DNA of 64,000 nucleotides from Diphasiastrum complanatum (Eukaryota; Streptophyta; Lycopodiopsida; Lycopodiales; Lycopodiaceae): contig CM055109.1 in the NCBI GenBank assembly GCA_029204225.1, forward strand, positions 46,684,966 to 46,748,965, read 5' to 3'. Shown here piece after piece: positions 49,770 to 59,883 of this stretch. A model generated the notes under the pieces. It was not told the origin of the DNA. It saw only the letters and a list, made by a program, of their open reading frames with translations, and searched no databases. Numbering within the stretch: position 1 is the stretch's first letter; every line of letters begins with the position of its first letter. The position numbers and the translations under genes were made by a program.

Positions 49770-51430
49770 TCAACTCCCATTGACCACAGTGTTGAGGATA
49801 TCACCTTGAAGGGTTTGGAATTGGACATATCCAGAGGCAAAGATTTTTTTAATGACGTAAGGTCCTTGGCCAGAAAATTTCAGTTTGCCTTTGAAGGCTT
49901 TGGCCTGGTATAGCAGGACCTTATCGCCAATCTGGAAATCTCTAAGTTCTAATGAGCGATCATGCCATGCTTTTTGTCGTCGTTTGTGGACTTGTTGAGC
50001 ATGGATGCTGATCCTTCGTGTTTTACAAAGTTGCTCCAAATGGAATAACCTATTTGCTAGATTGTGAGGAGTATCAAGCTCAAGGTTATAGGCTACTTGA
50101 AGGGAGGGGATATGGAATTCCACAGACATAACGACTTCTTGGCCATATGTGAGCTGGAAAGGGGTTAAGCCTATAGCTCACTTCGGGGTGGTGCGATAAG
50201 ACCAGAGAGCAGCATGGAGTTTGAGTTTGCAATCAGATCGGCTGGATTCGACTGTTTTGGTGAGAATTCCACATAGGATTTTATTGGTGGATTCTACCTG
50301 GCCATTGCAGCGTGGAGAGTATGGGGAACTTTTGCGATGTACTAAAAAAAATCTGGAAAGAAGATATGCTATGACAGAGTTAAGGAAATGTGTACCCACC
50401 CTATCACTGATAAGCTCTAGAGGACATCCGAACCGAACTATAACCTGTTCATAGAGAAATTTGGTGGTAGAATGAGCATCAACATTGAGAACAACTTTTG
50501 CTTCAGCCCATTTGGTGCAATAGTCCGTAGCTACTATGATGTAACGAGATTGTGTGTGTCGAGCAGCAGGGCTAATAGGTCCGACATAATCAATTCTCCA
50601 TTTCTGGGAAGCTTGATTAGTGGTTACAAGGTGTAAAGACATGTAGTCTGTTTTTTGAAAGAGTTTTGTGCGTTGGCAGACATCACAAGCCTTAGTGTAA
50701 TTGTGCATATCCTTGAAGAGTGTTGGCCACCAAAAATTGGCCAAGAGGATTTTCTTAGCAGTTGTTTCAGAAGAGAAATGGCCGGCACCAATACCTTCAT
50801 GAGTCAGAAAAATTACAGAGGGTATTTCTCCTTCAGTAAGACATCGTCAGATAATTCCATCTAACCATTGCTTGTAGAGTTGTCCTGCAATTAATGTATA
50901 AGGTTTAGTTTTGAGGACCAACACACGTTGTTCAGGTTTAGAGAAGGAAGGATCCATCTACCCTGAAGTTAGATATTCGGTAATTTCCTTAGCCCATACA
51001 GGTGTAGAGTCAACTTGGAGAAGGATTGCATCACATAGTAGGTGGCCGGATCGATGGTATTCGGATCAAGATAATAGAAAACGTTTTGTGGGGCAGGTTG
51101 GTTAACAACAAACTGTTGACGTGGGGATGGGTATTGATTTGGTGCAGGTGGTCATGGTTGGTAAACCCCTGGTCATGGCACAAGTTGTTGTGGCGGGTAA
51201 GGGCGGCAAGCTCGATAGATGGTGGGTCTAGTGGCTAATGGAAAATGATTTCGCAATTGAGGGCATTCATTAGTAGTGTGATGCTGTGAGCAGATTGGAC
51301 ACCAGACATTTTCCCTTGCTGGAAAGGATTTCTTAGCAATCTGTTTCATGGTAGTTTGAAAATTGGCAGTGAGTTTATCCATATGAGATTGTTGAGCTTT
51401 TTGTCAGGTTTCCATTTGATGTAGAAGTTC
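49770..51430 (-). mobile_element. Ty3/gypsy remnant: gag C-terminus joined to integrase
   Basis: On the minus strand a gag tail with a zinc knuckle (CPICSQHHTTNEC, 51382-51173) is followed within about 250 bp by the integrase finger (FLTHEGIGAGHFS, ACDVCQRTK) and core (50744-50178). The core keeps the acidic triad: WRIDYVGPI, ELISDRVGTHF (with an inserted Val) and NGQVESTNK. The C-terminal domain 50129-49770 has the GPY motif (GQGPYVIKKIF). Protease, RT and RNase H are missing. Frames are broken between 51170 and 50760. Confidence 0.85.
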
Positions 51431-51476
51431 AGAAGACTGAGCAATATTATCAGACTTTGCCCTCACCCATGTTTTC

Positions 51477-53184
51477 ATAGTTGCTTCTCAAACCCCACCT
51501 GCTTCTCCACCAAAGGTTGCTAAGGGCAACCACCCGTTGTTTGATGACGCATTTATTCAAACAGTTTTTGTACCATCGCCAGATCGGATTGATCATACCG
51601 CCCCAGATGGCATCAGGTCCAATGAGAACCTGATAGAAGATAATGACGACGGTATTCCACAAGTCGTAGGGGCCAATACAACACAAGCCCCTATCAGTGC
51701 CAATGTACCGGCTACTCCCACAGACCTAACGATGGCGTACCAGACTCTAGAAAAATACATCTTGGATGCAGTAGCGGCCAAAGCCATTCTGGAAAGCAGG
51801 GTACTACACCTGGCGACGAGTAACACACAGCTGCGAGCAGACCTCACCAAGCTGCAGCACGAACTGATTCTAATGCACCAACATGAACAAGAAGGGCACC
51901 AGAAGATTGCCAAGCTGCAGCAGAAGGAGGAGGGCCTCAACAAATATATCCAAAGCCTCCCCAAAGCACTGACAGAGACCTCCACAAAGGTGCAAGAGCT
52001 TCAATCTGAAGCGTCCCAACAGCTTGCTCCCATCCAAGCGCAACTAAACCTTTTGGAAACAGAGAATATGCGCCTGGGGATGGAGGTCAAAGCCCTACAA
52101 GATGAAAAGCTCGTCTGGTTAGCTCAATCAGAAATGAATCCTCTTCGACATCAGGTGCAGGTTTATAGCCAAACCTTAAATAGCTACCAGACAGAGTTCA
52201 ACAAATATCGTACAAGTGCAACTCACGAGCTCGCCCAGGCCAAGCAAGCCCTCAAGGCATACTAAAAATACATGGACACGAAGGCCCAGCCCAACCCCCT
52301 GGTAATTCCACCGCCACCGATTTTTTACGCTGCATAGGCCAGTACCAGCCAAGACCAAAGCCATCAGGCAACAGGAGGATTTAACCAAGATCAAGGGTCT
52401 GAAGGCCAAGATCAAGGGCAAACAGATGCGGCTACTGAGACACGAGACCAAGGCCAAGGCGCAGATACTAGCCAAAGCCAAGCCACCTCATCCAGAGGTT
52501 CACGCACGATATCTGCTAGCCGGACCTTTCGAAGACCCAAGTTCATGGAGGAGAAAATCAACGAATTCCTATCAAAGTATTCCCACGAGTCATCAAGAGG
52601 CGGCTGGCAGATATCGTTTTCAGCTCAGACCATAAAGGGCAAAGAACTGCAACGCGCACTTCCTACCATGTACACGAAGATCCAAATGGACGGAATGCGG
52701 CACCCCTCTGGACAAGATCACACTTCAAAATTTTTATTGGCCGATCATACAGTCAAAATATTGGTGGACTACGGATGTAGATGCCAGAAGGGATCTCACC
52801 GTGTTCGCAAACCATTATATCAACTGCCCTGATCCAACAGTCCATGCGGCAGTCACTTACGTCCAGGACTTAGAACATCTAATGGGGATCGAGACTAAAT
52901 GGGACAATTTTCTCCCATCCATATTCTTTGACGTTAATAAGGTGCTACCTTTAGACAAAGTTGAAGATCAGCTGCCAATTGCTTGTGTGTATTATCGAGC
53001 TGCGCTTTTGAACGATCCATGGACACGCAGATTCCAAACATGGGTTGACCAAGATTGGCTGCGAGGAGTCCACAAGTCCCTTCACACGCCCAAGGACTTG
53101 AAGAAATTGAACCGCCTCAACTTTATGGAGGACATCACCACCTACCTGATCCAGCAAAGTTGGACGAACAAAACACTATACTAA
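51477..53184 (+). pseudogene. ORF-X copy 3 (5'-truncated)
   Basis: Close relative of the copy at 23054-26024, in the opposite orientation. It begins abruptly in the linker (from about 51477, against the minus-strand gag). It has a long intact coiled-coil frame 51537-52265 (FIQTVFVPSPDRI to ELAQAKQALKAY) where the other copy has stops. A stop, a Gln/Asp-rich part and shifts follow, then the C-terminal domain 52801-53184 (LPSIFFDVNKVL, CVYYRAALLNDPW, FMEDITTYLI). It lacks the N-terminal domain and promoter. Confidence 0.8.
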
Positions 53185-53230
53185 ACCGGCAGAGTGCTGA
53201 GGGACCGGCACTACTTCAGGTCGTGGGTCC

Positions 53231-53740
53231 TGTTGGGGGTATTCCCAACAAAGTGTAAATAAATAAAATCATCCAATAAAATGTGTTGCGAGGGCATGGC
53301 ATCCTGCGTGTATTAGCCCATGGCCCAATGAGCACGCAAGTGAAGTTGCAAATAAAATAATAGACTTGGGCCCTTTGTAATTAAAATAAAACTTGAGGCC
53401 CAAAGTCAATTCCAAACTTAGAGTTTACTCTTTAGAGTTGGGTCCAATTTTGGACTCACATGAATCTTGTGATTTTCAATGTACTTTTTGTGGACCCTTG
53501 GATCAAGTTGGGTCCAAGATGAATGGATAGGATCAATGTGAATATTAGCCAATAGGATTGAGGGCAAGGGCCTTTCCCATTTTATAAAAAGACACCATTT
53601 GTACACTATTTTCATGCCTAATAGAGAGGAGGAGACTCTACCATTTTGAGACCTCAAGCATCCTCATTTGCTAATCAATCTTGCTTATGCTATTGTTGTG
53701 ATTGCTTGTTATTTTCATTTCCCATGCTTTCATTTCCCAA
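53231..53740 (+). repeat. LTR of the ORF-X element (copy 3)
   Basis: Starts TGTTGGGGGTATTCCCAACA 47 bp after the ORF-X stop and aligns along its length with the minus-strand LTR at 22510-23007 (GTGTTGCGAGGGCATGGCAT, TTTTATAAAAAGACACCATT). Right border approximate. Confidence 0.75.
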
Positions 53741-54145
53741 AGATCTGAGAGATATCAGGTTTTTTATCTGCAAAAACAGCTAAAGAACCCTCGCACAAGA
53801 GAACCCTCGCAGACCAGATCAGTGGAAAGATTTGCATCAGATCTAGCTACTGTCAAAATCTCAGGTCAATCAGTGCTAGGAGTAAAAAGTTATTAAGGAA
53901 AAACCACCGTAAAAGGCCTAAAATTCACCTCCGGCCGATCAAATCGATCAGATCCTTGAGATCCAGACTGCATTCTACTGTATAAGCAAGATCCAATCAC
54001 TTTGGAACCCACCATTGGATGAATCTGAGATCGGGACGATCAATAGCACGAAGAATAGCAAATCAAGCACGACATGTTTCCAGATTAGCAACCGTGCAAC
54101 AAGAGGCATAATCGGAACCAGCACCAATGGATCCAATGGGCCAAC
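53741..54145. other. Retroelement-derived noncoding junction
   Basis: Contains CCCTCGCA words (53787, 53802) like the leaders at 10.4 and 26.4 kb, and several copies of the word GATCC/AGATC between 53930 and 54030. No gene. Confidence 0.4.
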
Positions 54146-54795
54146 TGTAGCGCATGCATCCCAAAGGGAGCCGGGAACCACGACTTAGCTTCCCAGCCTT
54201 CAACTCTTGCCGTCCAAACCCACTTGACATACAAGGGTGACTTCCCTCCAAGCAAGCCGCCCGACATACATCAAACTTAACCAACTCGAAGCTTCGCTAC
54301 AAACGAGTAACATCCATTCCAAACAAGTGGTCTGACTTACATCAGACTTAACCAACTAAATGCTTCGTCACGAGCGCTGGAAGCCAATTTGGTGCCACGT
54401 CAGACTGGACAACCATAAACAGGTAACTTCCACCCAAGCAAGCCATCCAACTCAGCCGACAGGTTAGAGCCCATTTCCCAAGAGCTTAACCCATTCACGT
54501 TCATGCAAGGAACACTCAGAACCACAAGTCGCGACAGATATGGAGACAACCAGTTCTTGGACCAAATGGTCCCGACAGCATACCGCTGGCGCCATGGACC
54601 GAATGGTCCTAACGGCATACCGTTGGTGTCCCAGGATATTACCCTCAGCTATGTGCCAAATTAAAAAGTTTGAAGCGGCCTTACAACTGGCGCTTTTACC
54701 CAACACTGAAACCCAGAAGGTAATCAGAGTCAGTTTGAGAAAAATCCCACTTTATTAATAAATCTGAGAAGGTTACATTTCTAGTGTGTGACTGT
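54146..54795 (-). repeat. Family-Y LTR, minus orientation
   Basis: The reverse complement of this segment aligns with 55243-55993: CTTCTCAGATTTAT and AATAAAGTGGGATTTT at one end, TTTGGGATGC..GCGCTACA at the other. It holds two GGACCATTTGGTCC-like palindromes in a duplicated segment of about 35 bp. Shorter than its partner because one inner block is missing. Confidence 0.8.
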
Positions 54796-54796
54796 T

Positions 54797-55242
54797 GTAA
54801 AGCTACCTTTACAAGCTTTACTTCCGGCGCCATCGGCGCCAGCTATGTCCCCGGTGCCAGCAGCGCCCTGCTGCTCCCGGCGCCACTGTGACCAAAATCC
54901 AGCCGGCGCCAAGTTCCTATGGCTGAAAATCTTTGATCGGTTCTAGCGAAGTCCAGAGAGCTCAGATCGATGTGCAATCACCTCACACGATCTAGGCATG
55001 ATTAAAGAAAGCCTGGGGATCAATAAAATCTAGAGAGAGAAAATGACTTTCTAGAAAGAGAAAATCCTAGAGAGAGAAAAACGTGCTTTACCAGCTTGGG
55101 TAGAGTGTTTGGTATGAGGGGGGGTGCCGAATCACACCAATACTATAGGGGAGTGCGGGTTGCGACTCAGGGCGAGCTCCAACCAAGTCTCAGCCTCCCT
55201 TGTTGGAATGTTGTCATGGCTCTCGCCCCGGAGACTAGGGTC
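54797..55242 (-). repeat. Family-Y module M, minus orientation
   Basis: The same about 430-bp module occurs at 57271-57775 and 58040-58435 in plus orientation. Landmarks on the minus strand: GGGAGTGCGGG-complement, CCCTATAGTATTGGTG, TGATCCCCAGGCTTCC, GATCGTGTGAGGTGAT, a run of GGCGCC words, and GTAAAGGTAGCTTTACAACA, a hairpin at its end. Confidence 0.75.
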
Positions 55243-55993
55243 GGTCACACACTTGAAATGTAACCTTCTCAGATTTATCAATAAAGTGGGATTTTCCTCA
55301 AACTGACTCTGATTACCTTCTGGGTTTCGGTGTTCGGTAAAAGCGCCAGTTGTAAGGTCGCTTTCAAAATTTTTAACTTGGCACATAGCTGAGGGTCGTA
55401 TCCCTGGACGCCAGCGGTATGCCGTCGGGACCATTCGGTCCGTGGCGCCAACGGTATGCTATCGGGACCATTTGGTCCAGGAACCGGTTGTTTCCATATC
55501 TGTCGCGGCTTGTGGTTTTGAGTGTTCCTTGCATGAACGTGAATGGGTTAAGCTCTTGGGGAACGGGCTTTAACCTGTCGGCTGAGTTGGATGGCTTGCT
55601 TGGGTGGATGTTACCTGTTTATGGCTGTCCAGTCTGGCGTGGCGCCAGGTTGGCTTCCAGCGCTCGTGACGAAGCTTTCAGTTGGTTAAGTCTGATGTAT
55701 GTCAGACCGCTTGCTTGGAATGGATGTTACTCGTTTGTAACGAAGCTTCGAGTTGGTTAAGTTTGATGTATGTCGGGCGGCTTGCTTGGAGGGAAGTCAC
55801 CCATGTCGGGACCCCCGATCTGGCATGGCGCCAGGTTGGATCTCAATGTTGGTTTTCGGAACTTCAAGTTGGTTAAGTCTGATCATTGTTGGCGAGTTGG
55901 CTGCTTGTATGTCAAGTGAGTTTGGATGCCAAGAGTTGAAGGCTGGGAAGCTAAGTCGTGGTTTCCGGCTGCCTTTGGGATGCCTGCGCTACA
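55243..55993 (+). repeat. Family-Y LTR, plus orientation
   Basis: About 750 bp ending CGCTACA two bases before the primer site. It has a duplicated segment (CGCCAGCGGTATGCCGTCGG / CGCCAACGGTATGCTATCGG, about 55410-55480) and three copies of AGTTGGTTAAGT..GATGTATG-like words (55680, 55752, 55868). Frames over it are not conserved as proteins. Confidence 0.8.
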
Positions 55994-55995
55994 TG

Positions 55996-56007
55996 TGGTA
56001 TCAGAGC
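55996..56007 (+). other. tRNA-iMet primer binding site (family Y)
   Basis: TGGTATCAGAGC, the standard initiator-Met-tRNA-complementary site, lies two bases after the LTR end CTACA. It fixes the direction of this element as plus. Confidence 0.85.
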
Positions 56008-56083
56008 CGACTGGCCGGTCAACTATGCGGATCTCACGGAAATGGCCACGGTTTGGGGTTCATCAAGACAACTGTTGTGCAAG

Positions 56084-56469
56084 GTGCTGCCCACAGTGTA
56101 AGCACGGATGCGTCCACGGTCGGGGTGGTCGACAGAACGGGGGACTTGATGAGTCAAGGTGCTGCCCTTGAGGTGTAAGCACGGTCAGTTCTCGCAGTTC
56201 GGGCCTGGCGCTGTCTGCACGTAGGACGGATGAGGCAAAGTGCTGCCTAGGGAGGTGAAAGCACGGTCTGTACCTTGTGGGGTGCGGGGCGATATATTCG
56301 AACTGTACAGGTTAACCATTGATACAGAGATGCTGCTCGAATTCGGGTGTAAAGCACGGGTGGTTAGCTGTCGGTGCGGGATAGCTGCCGATCGTTTAGC
56401 TATAAGGGCTATCAACCAAAAAGTGGTGGGGCGTGACTGAGGCAATGTGCTGCTTAATGGTGAAAGCAC
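56084..56469 (+). repeat. Five spaced hairpin motifs GTGCTGC...AAGCACGG in the element leader
   Basis: Copies at 56084-56105, 56159-56182, 56240-56264, 56331-56356 and 56447-56469. Each has a 4-5 bp stem (GTGCT pairing with AGCAC) around an 11-18 nt variable loop, and each is followed by GG. Several are preceded by TGAGGCAA-like words. They begin 77 bp after the primer site, where packaging or dimerisation signals usually lie. Confidence 0.7.
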
Positions 56470-56744
56470 GGATAGTTGGAGGGGTGTCCTATGTGGGCTG
56501 ATTCCGTGATCGATTTGTATGGGCGCGGCCAGGCAAAGGTCCGTTGGCAGGACCATCTCAAAGGGGGATCTTGTCTTTGTTACTTGTTAGTAAACCTGCC
56601 TGAGTGTCTTACTTGTACGTATTCATGGTGAGTCTTAGTACTCGTGCTTTGCCTGGTTTGCATGATTGCTTGTGATACAAGGAGCTGATGGCTCGAGAAG
56701 GAACCTTTTCTTTTGAAGGCTGATACCATCAAACAAAGAGGACT
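56470..56744 (+). other. Family-Y leader, noncoding
   Basis: No protein frame supported; between the hairpin cluster and the 252-bp duplication. Confidence 0.4.
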
Positions 56745-57227
56745 ACAGAATCTGTGGGGCGGATTTGCAGTTCAAGTACTCACACGTGAACAACAACGAA
56801 ACGACTCAATGTTTGCAAAGGATGGATGGCTAGCCTGTTTCTTGGGTTAGTTTCATTTGCGACAATGCCCACCAGATGCAAGCAGGAAGTCAAAAGTTGG
56901 AAAGGGCCATTTCAGGGGAGATCTTCTATGGAGCAGTTGGTCTTCATTTTGGGACGGCCACCTTCGGAACTGAAACTCACTGAGCATGGGCGATATCCAG
57001 AATCTGTGCGGCGGATTTGCAGTTCAAGTACTCGCACGTGAACGACAACGAAATGACTCAATGTTTGCAAAGGATGGATGGCTAGCCTGTTTCTTGGGTT
57101 AGTTTCATTTGCGACAACGCCCACCAGACGCAAGCAAGAAGTCAAAAGTTGGAAAGGGCAATTTCAGGGGAGATCTTCTATAGCAGTTGGTCTTCATTTT
57201 GGGACGGCCACCTTCGGAACTGGGGAA
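56745..57227. repeat. Tandem duplication, period 252 bp
   Basis: The block from AGAATCTGTG through CAATGTTTGCAAAGGATGGA to GACGGCCACCTTCGGAACTG occurs twice (second copy starts about 56998), with a few substitutions and a small deletion. Both copies contain the same short frame, here judged noncoding leader. Confidence 0.85.
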
Positions 57228-57270
57228 GCTAAGTCGTGGTTCCCGGCTGCCTTTGGGATGCCTGCGCTAC
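57228..57270 (+). repeat. Fragment of the family-Y LTR end
   Basis: GGAAGCTAAGTCGTGGTTCC to TGCGCTACA repeats the last about 45 bp of the LTR (55948-55993). It is joined on the left to the leader duplication and on the right directly to module M, so a recombination or strand-transfer junction lies here. Confidence 0.75.
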
Positions 57271-57775
57271 AGTGACCGACCCTAGTCTCCGGGGCCCTGG
57301 CATGCCAAGGCGAGTGCCAGGACTACATTTGAACAAGGGAGACTGAGACTTGGTTGGAGCTCGTCCTGAGTCACAACCCGCACTCCCCTATAGTATTGGT
57401 GGGATTCGCCACCTCCCCTCATACCAAGTACTCTACCCAGGCTGGTAAAGCACATTTTCTCTTTCTAGGATTTTCTATCTCTTGTAAGTCATTTTCTCTC
57501 TCTAGAATTTATTGATCCCCAGGCTTCCTTTAATCATGCCTAGATCGTGTGAGGTGATTGCACATCGATCTGAGCTCTCTGGACTTCGCTAGAACCGATC
57601 AAAGATTTTCAGCCATAGGAACTTGGCGCCGACTAGATTTTGGTCACAGTGGCGCCGGGAGCGGCGTCGGTGCCAGTTACGCCGGGAGCAGCAGGGACAT
57701 TGTTGGCACCGGGGACAATGCCGGCGCCAATGGCGCCGGAAGTAAAGCTTGTAAAGGTAGCTTTACAACATCCAC
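57271..57775 (+). repeat. Family-Y module M, plus orientation (copy a)
   Basis: Same landmarks as at 54797-55242: CCCTATAGTATTGGTGGGAT, GGCTTCCTTTAATCATGCC, repeated GGCGCCGG words, and the closing GTAAAGGTAGCTTTACAACA. Preceded by GTGACCGACCCTAGTCTCCG, which also borders the minus copy. Confidence 0.75.
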
Positions 57776-58039
57776 CCCACCTTTATAAAATCTGATGTCC
57801 TCATCAGATGTCAGATTAAAGTAAAGGTGTCTCCCAATTAAAATAACTATACATTTAAGCTACTTGGCACAGTACTCAATTTACTGGCCACTTTTTATTA
57901 GCATTGAACCTGGCACACCACAAGTTAGAGGCTCAGCTCTTTGTACTGAAAAATTACATAACTTGAAAATATCTCTTTGTCTGAGAAAAGCGTAGATTTT
58001 ATATCGCTTACGTAAAACCCAAGAACCTTATTAACTGGT
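57776..58039. other. Short unrelated interval between module M copies
   Basis: AT-rich, no coding frame; CTGATGTCCTCATCAGATGTCAG at 57790 is a small palindrome. It may be an LTR piece of another element. Confidence 0.35.
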
Positions 58040-59262
58040 GACAAACGCCTTTCTGTGAGCTCGCCCTGAGCCGCAACCCGCACTCCCCTATAGTATTGGT
58101 GGGATTCGCCACCTCCCCTCATACAAGTACTCTACCCAGGCTGGTAAAGCACGTTTTCTCTCTCTAAGATTTATTGATCCCCAGGCTTCCTTTAATCATG
58201 CCTAGATCGTGTGAGATGATTGCGCATCGATCTGAGCTCTTTGGACTTCGCTAGAACCGAATAAAGATTTTCAGCCATAGGATCTTGGCGTCGGCTGGAT
58301 TCTGGTCACAGTGGTGCCGGGAGCGGCACCGGCATCAATGGCGCCGGGAGCAACAGGGGCGTTGTTGGCGCTGGGGACAATGCTGGCGCCAGTGGCGCCG
58401 GAAGTAAAGCTTGTAAAGGTAGCTTTACAACACCAACCCGTAGCTGTCGCCTTCTTGCAAGCAGTCCGGAGAGCACCATGGATGGAAAGACCAAAATACG
58501 ATGGATCATCAGATCCCAAATCTATGGCGAATGGACACCTGCGGAGAAGCTAATGTTGTTCCTTATGTCCTCCCAGCGGTTAAAATGGCTCTCATTACGT
58601 GCTTTAAACCAAGAAAGTTCCTAGAAGATCCGTTTCTCCTGCTGAGCAAGGTCAGGATGGGAAAACGAGAAAGGGTCATGGACTATATTGAACGAGTCAG
58701 ACACTTACGATCTGAGTGCAGTGTAGCCCTAACTCCCGATCATGCGGTGATCATGTGGTTCCTAGTCGGACTACCATGAAGCATCAGAAGTGAACTGAAA
58801 CGACGGGAGCAGTATGCTACTCTGCAAGAAGCTATGGAAGATGCCATCAAGGAAGAGGTTGAGGGATCTGACGACGAATATCCATCCACCCACACCTCTA
58901 CTCCCTCGATCGCATCATCATCATCAAACGCATCTGCTCTATCCACAAAACTGCTGTTGGAGCAAATGACAAAATTACACAAACAACAGATGGAGCAACT
59001 TACGACACAGTTTGACCAGAAACTGAAAGCCTTACAAGGAGCTATAGCACTAACGCCACATCACCCAAAACCGAACCAACTATAGTATCCAAGATGGGAG
59101 AATGTATGGTGTCCAGTGTGTATGCAAAACCATACAACGAATGAGTGTCCAGTCCTAAAACAAAATCTGAGACTGACACATAGATTCTGCCATCTATGCA
59201 ATGCAACATCGCACGATACGACATTTTGCCCGTTCAACCCCCGAATTGTTGAACAGAAGAGA
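58040..59262 (+). pseudogene. Gypsy gag with module M as its N-terminal/leader part
   Basis: Module M copy b (58040-58435) is open in one frame from about 58310 and reads an Ala/Pro/Gly/Val-rich low-complexity head (APASMAPGATGALL). It runs directly into the gag capsid start MERPKYDGSSDP. After a shift the capsid continues: FKPRKFLEDPFLLLSKVRMG, ERVMDYIERVRHLR. A stop at 58777 is followed by an acidic/coiled segment (TKLLLEQMTKLHKQQME) and two zinc knuckles, CPVCMQNHTTNEC and CHLCNATSHDTTFC. The product would be the particle protein. Frame breaks make it a pseudogene. It joins copia RT in frame at about 59262. Confidence 0.78.
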
Positions 59263-59883
59263 AGTCCTTACTTGAATGGTGATCTTGAGGAGGAAGTGTA
59301 CATGGAGCAGCCTGAGAGCTACATTTCATCAACAAAGCCAAATCATGTGTGTCTACTAGAAAAGAGTTTTTATGGCTTTAAGCAAGCACCAAGGAGTTGG
59401 TATGCTAAGGTTAACACTTTTTTACTCTCTCAAGGCTTTGTTATGAGTGAGTATGATCATTCACTTTATTATAGGCTTGCTGGAAATGATGTTACCATCT
59501 TGCTAATCTATGTGGATGATATCATCTTGAGGGGTGGAGACAATCAAGATGTGGAGGATATCAAGAATGCTCTTAAGAAGGAGTTTGAGGTGCATGATCT
59601 TGGTAATTTGCATTACATTTTGGGAATAGAAGTCATTAGATCTTCTCAATCTACTTTCATTTGTCAAGAGAAGTATGCTAGTTCTATTCTAGAAAGATTT
59701 CATATGGTAGATGCAAAAGCTATTGATACACCTATGGAGTCTCATGTAAAGCTAAGTATAAGAGTTAATGAAAGATCCTTCGAGGACATTACTCTCTATA
59801 GGAAGCTAGTTGGTTCACTCATCTATCTGACCATTACTAGACCATATCTAAGCTATTGTGTTGGAAGATCGAGTCAATCCTAG
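59116..59883 (+). pseudogene. Chimeric frame: gypsy gag zinc knuckles fused to copia RT
   Basis: A single open frame (about 255 residues). The first about 48 residues are the end of the gypsy gag with two knuckles. From about residue 50 it is copia reverse transcriptase: YLNGDLEEEVYMEQPE, SFYGFKQAPRSWYAK, ILLIYVDD (intact active site), LGNLHYILGIEV and KLVGSLIYLTITRP. The copia part begins late in the RT, so its integrase and RT fingers are missing. The fusion retains frame by chance or selection. No ATG with a promoter is evident for it. Confidence 0.82.

Noticed and set aside
55124-55760. Overlapping open frames on both strands around 55.1-55.8 kb
   Set aside because: They fall in LTR/module M repeats; the frames are not maintained between the inverted copies.
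56140-56470. Hammerhead ribozyme (retrozyme-like) because of GATGAG...GTGAAA words
   Set aside because: The CTGATGA core is imperfect and differs between copies, stem II does not form, and the GAAA element is inconsistent (GTAA in two copies). The simple GTGCT/AGCAC hairpin explains all five better.
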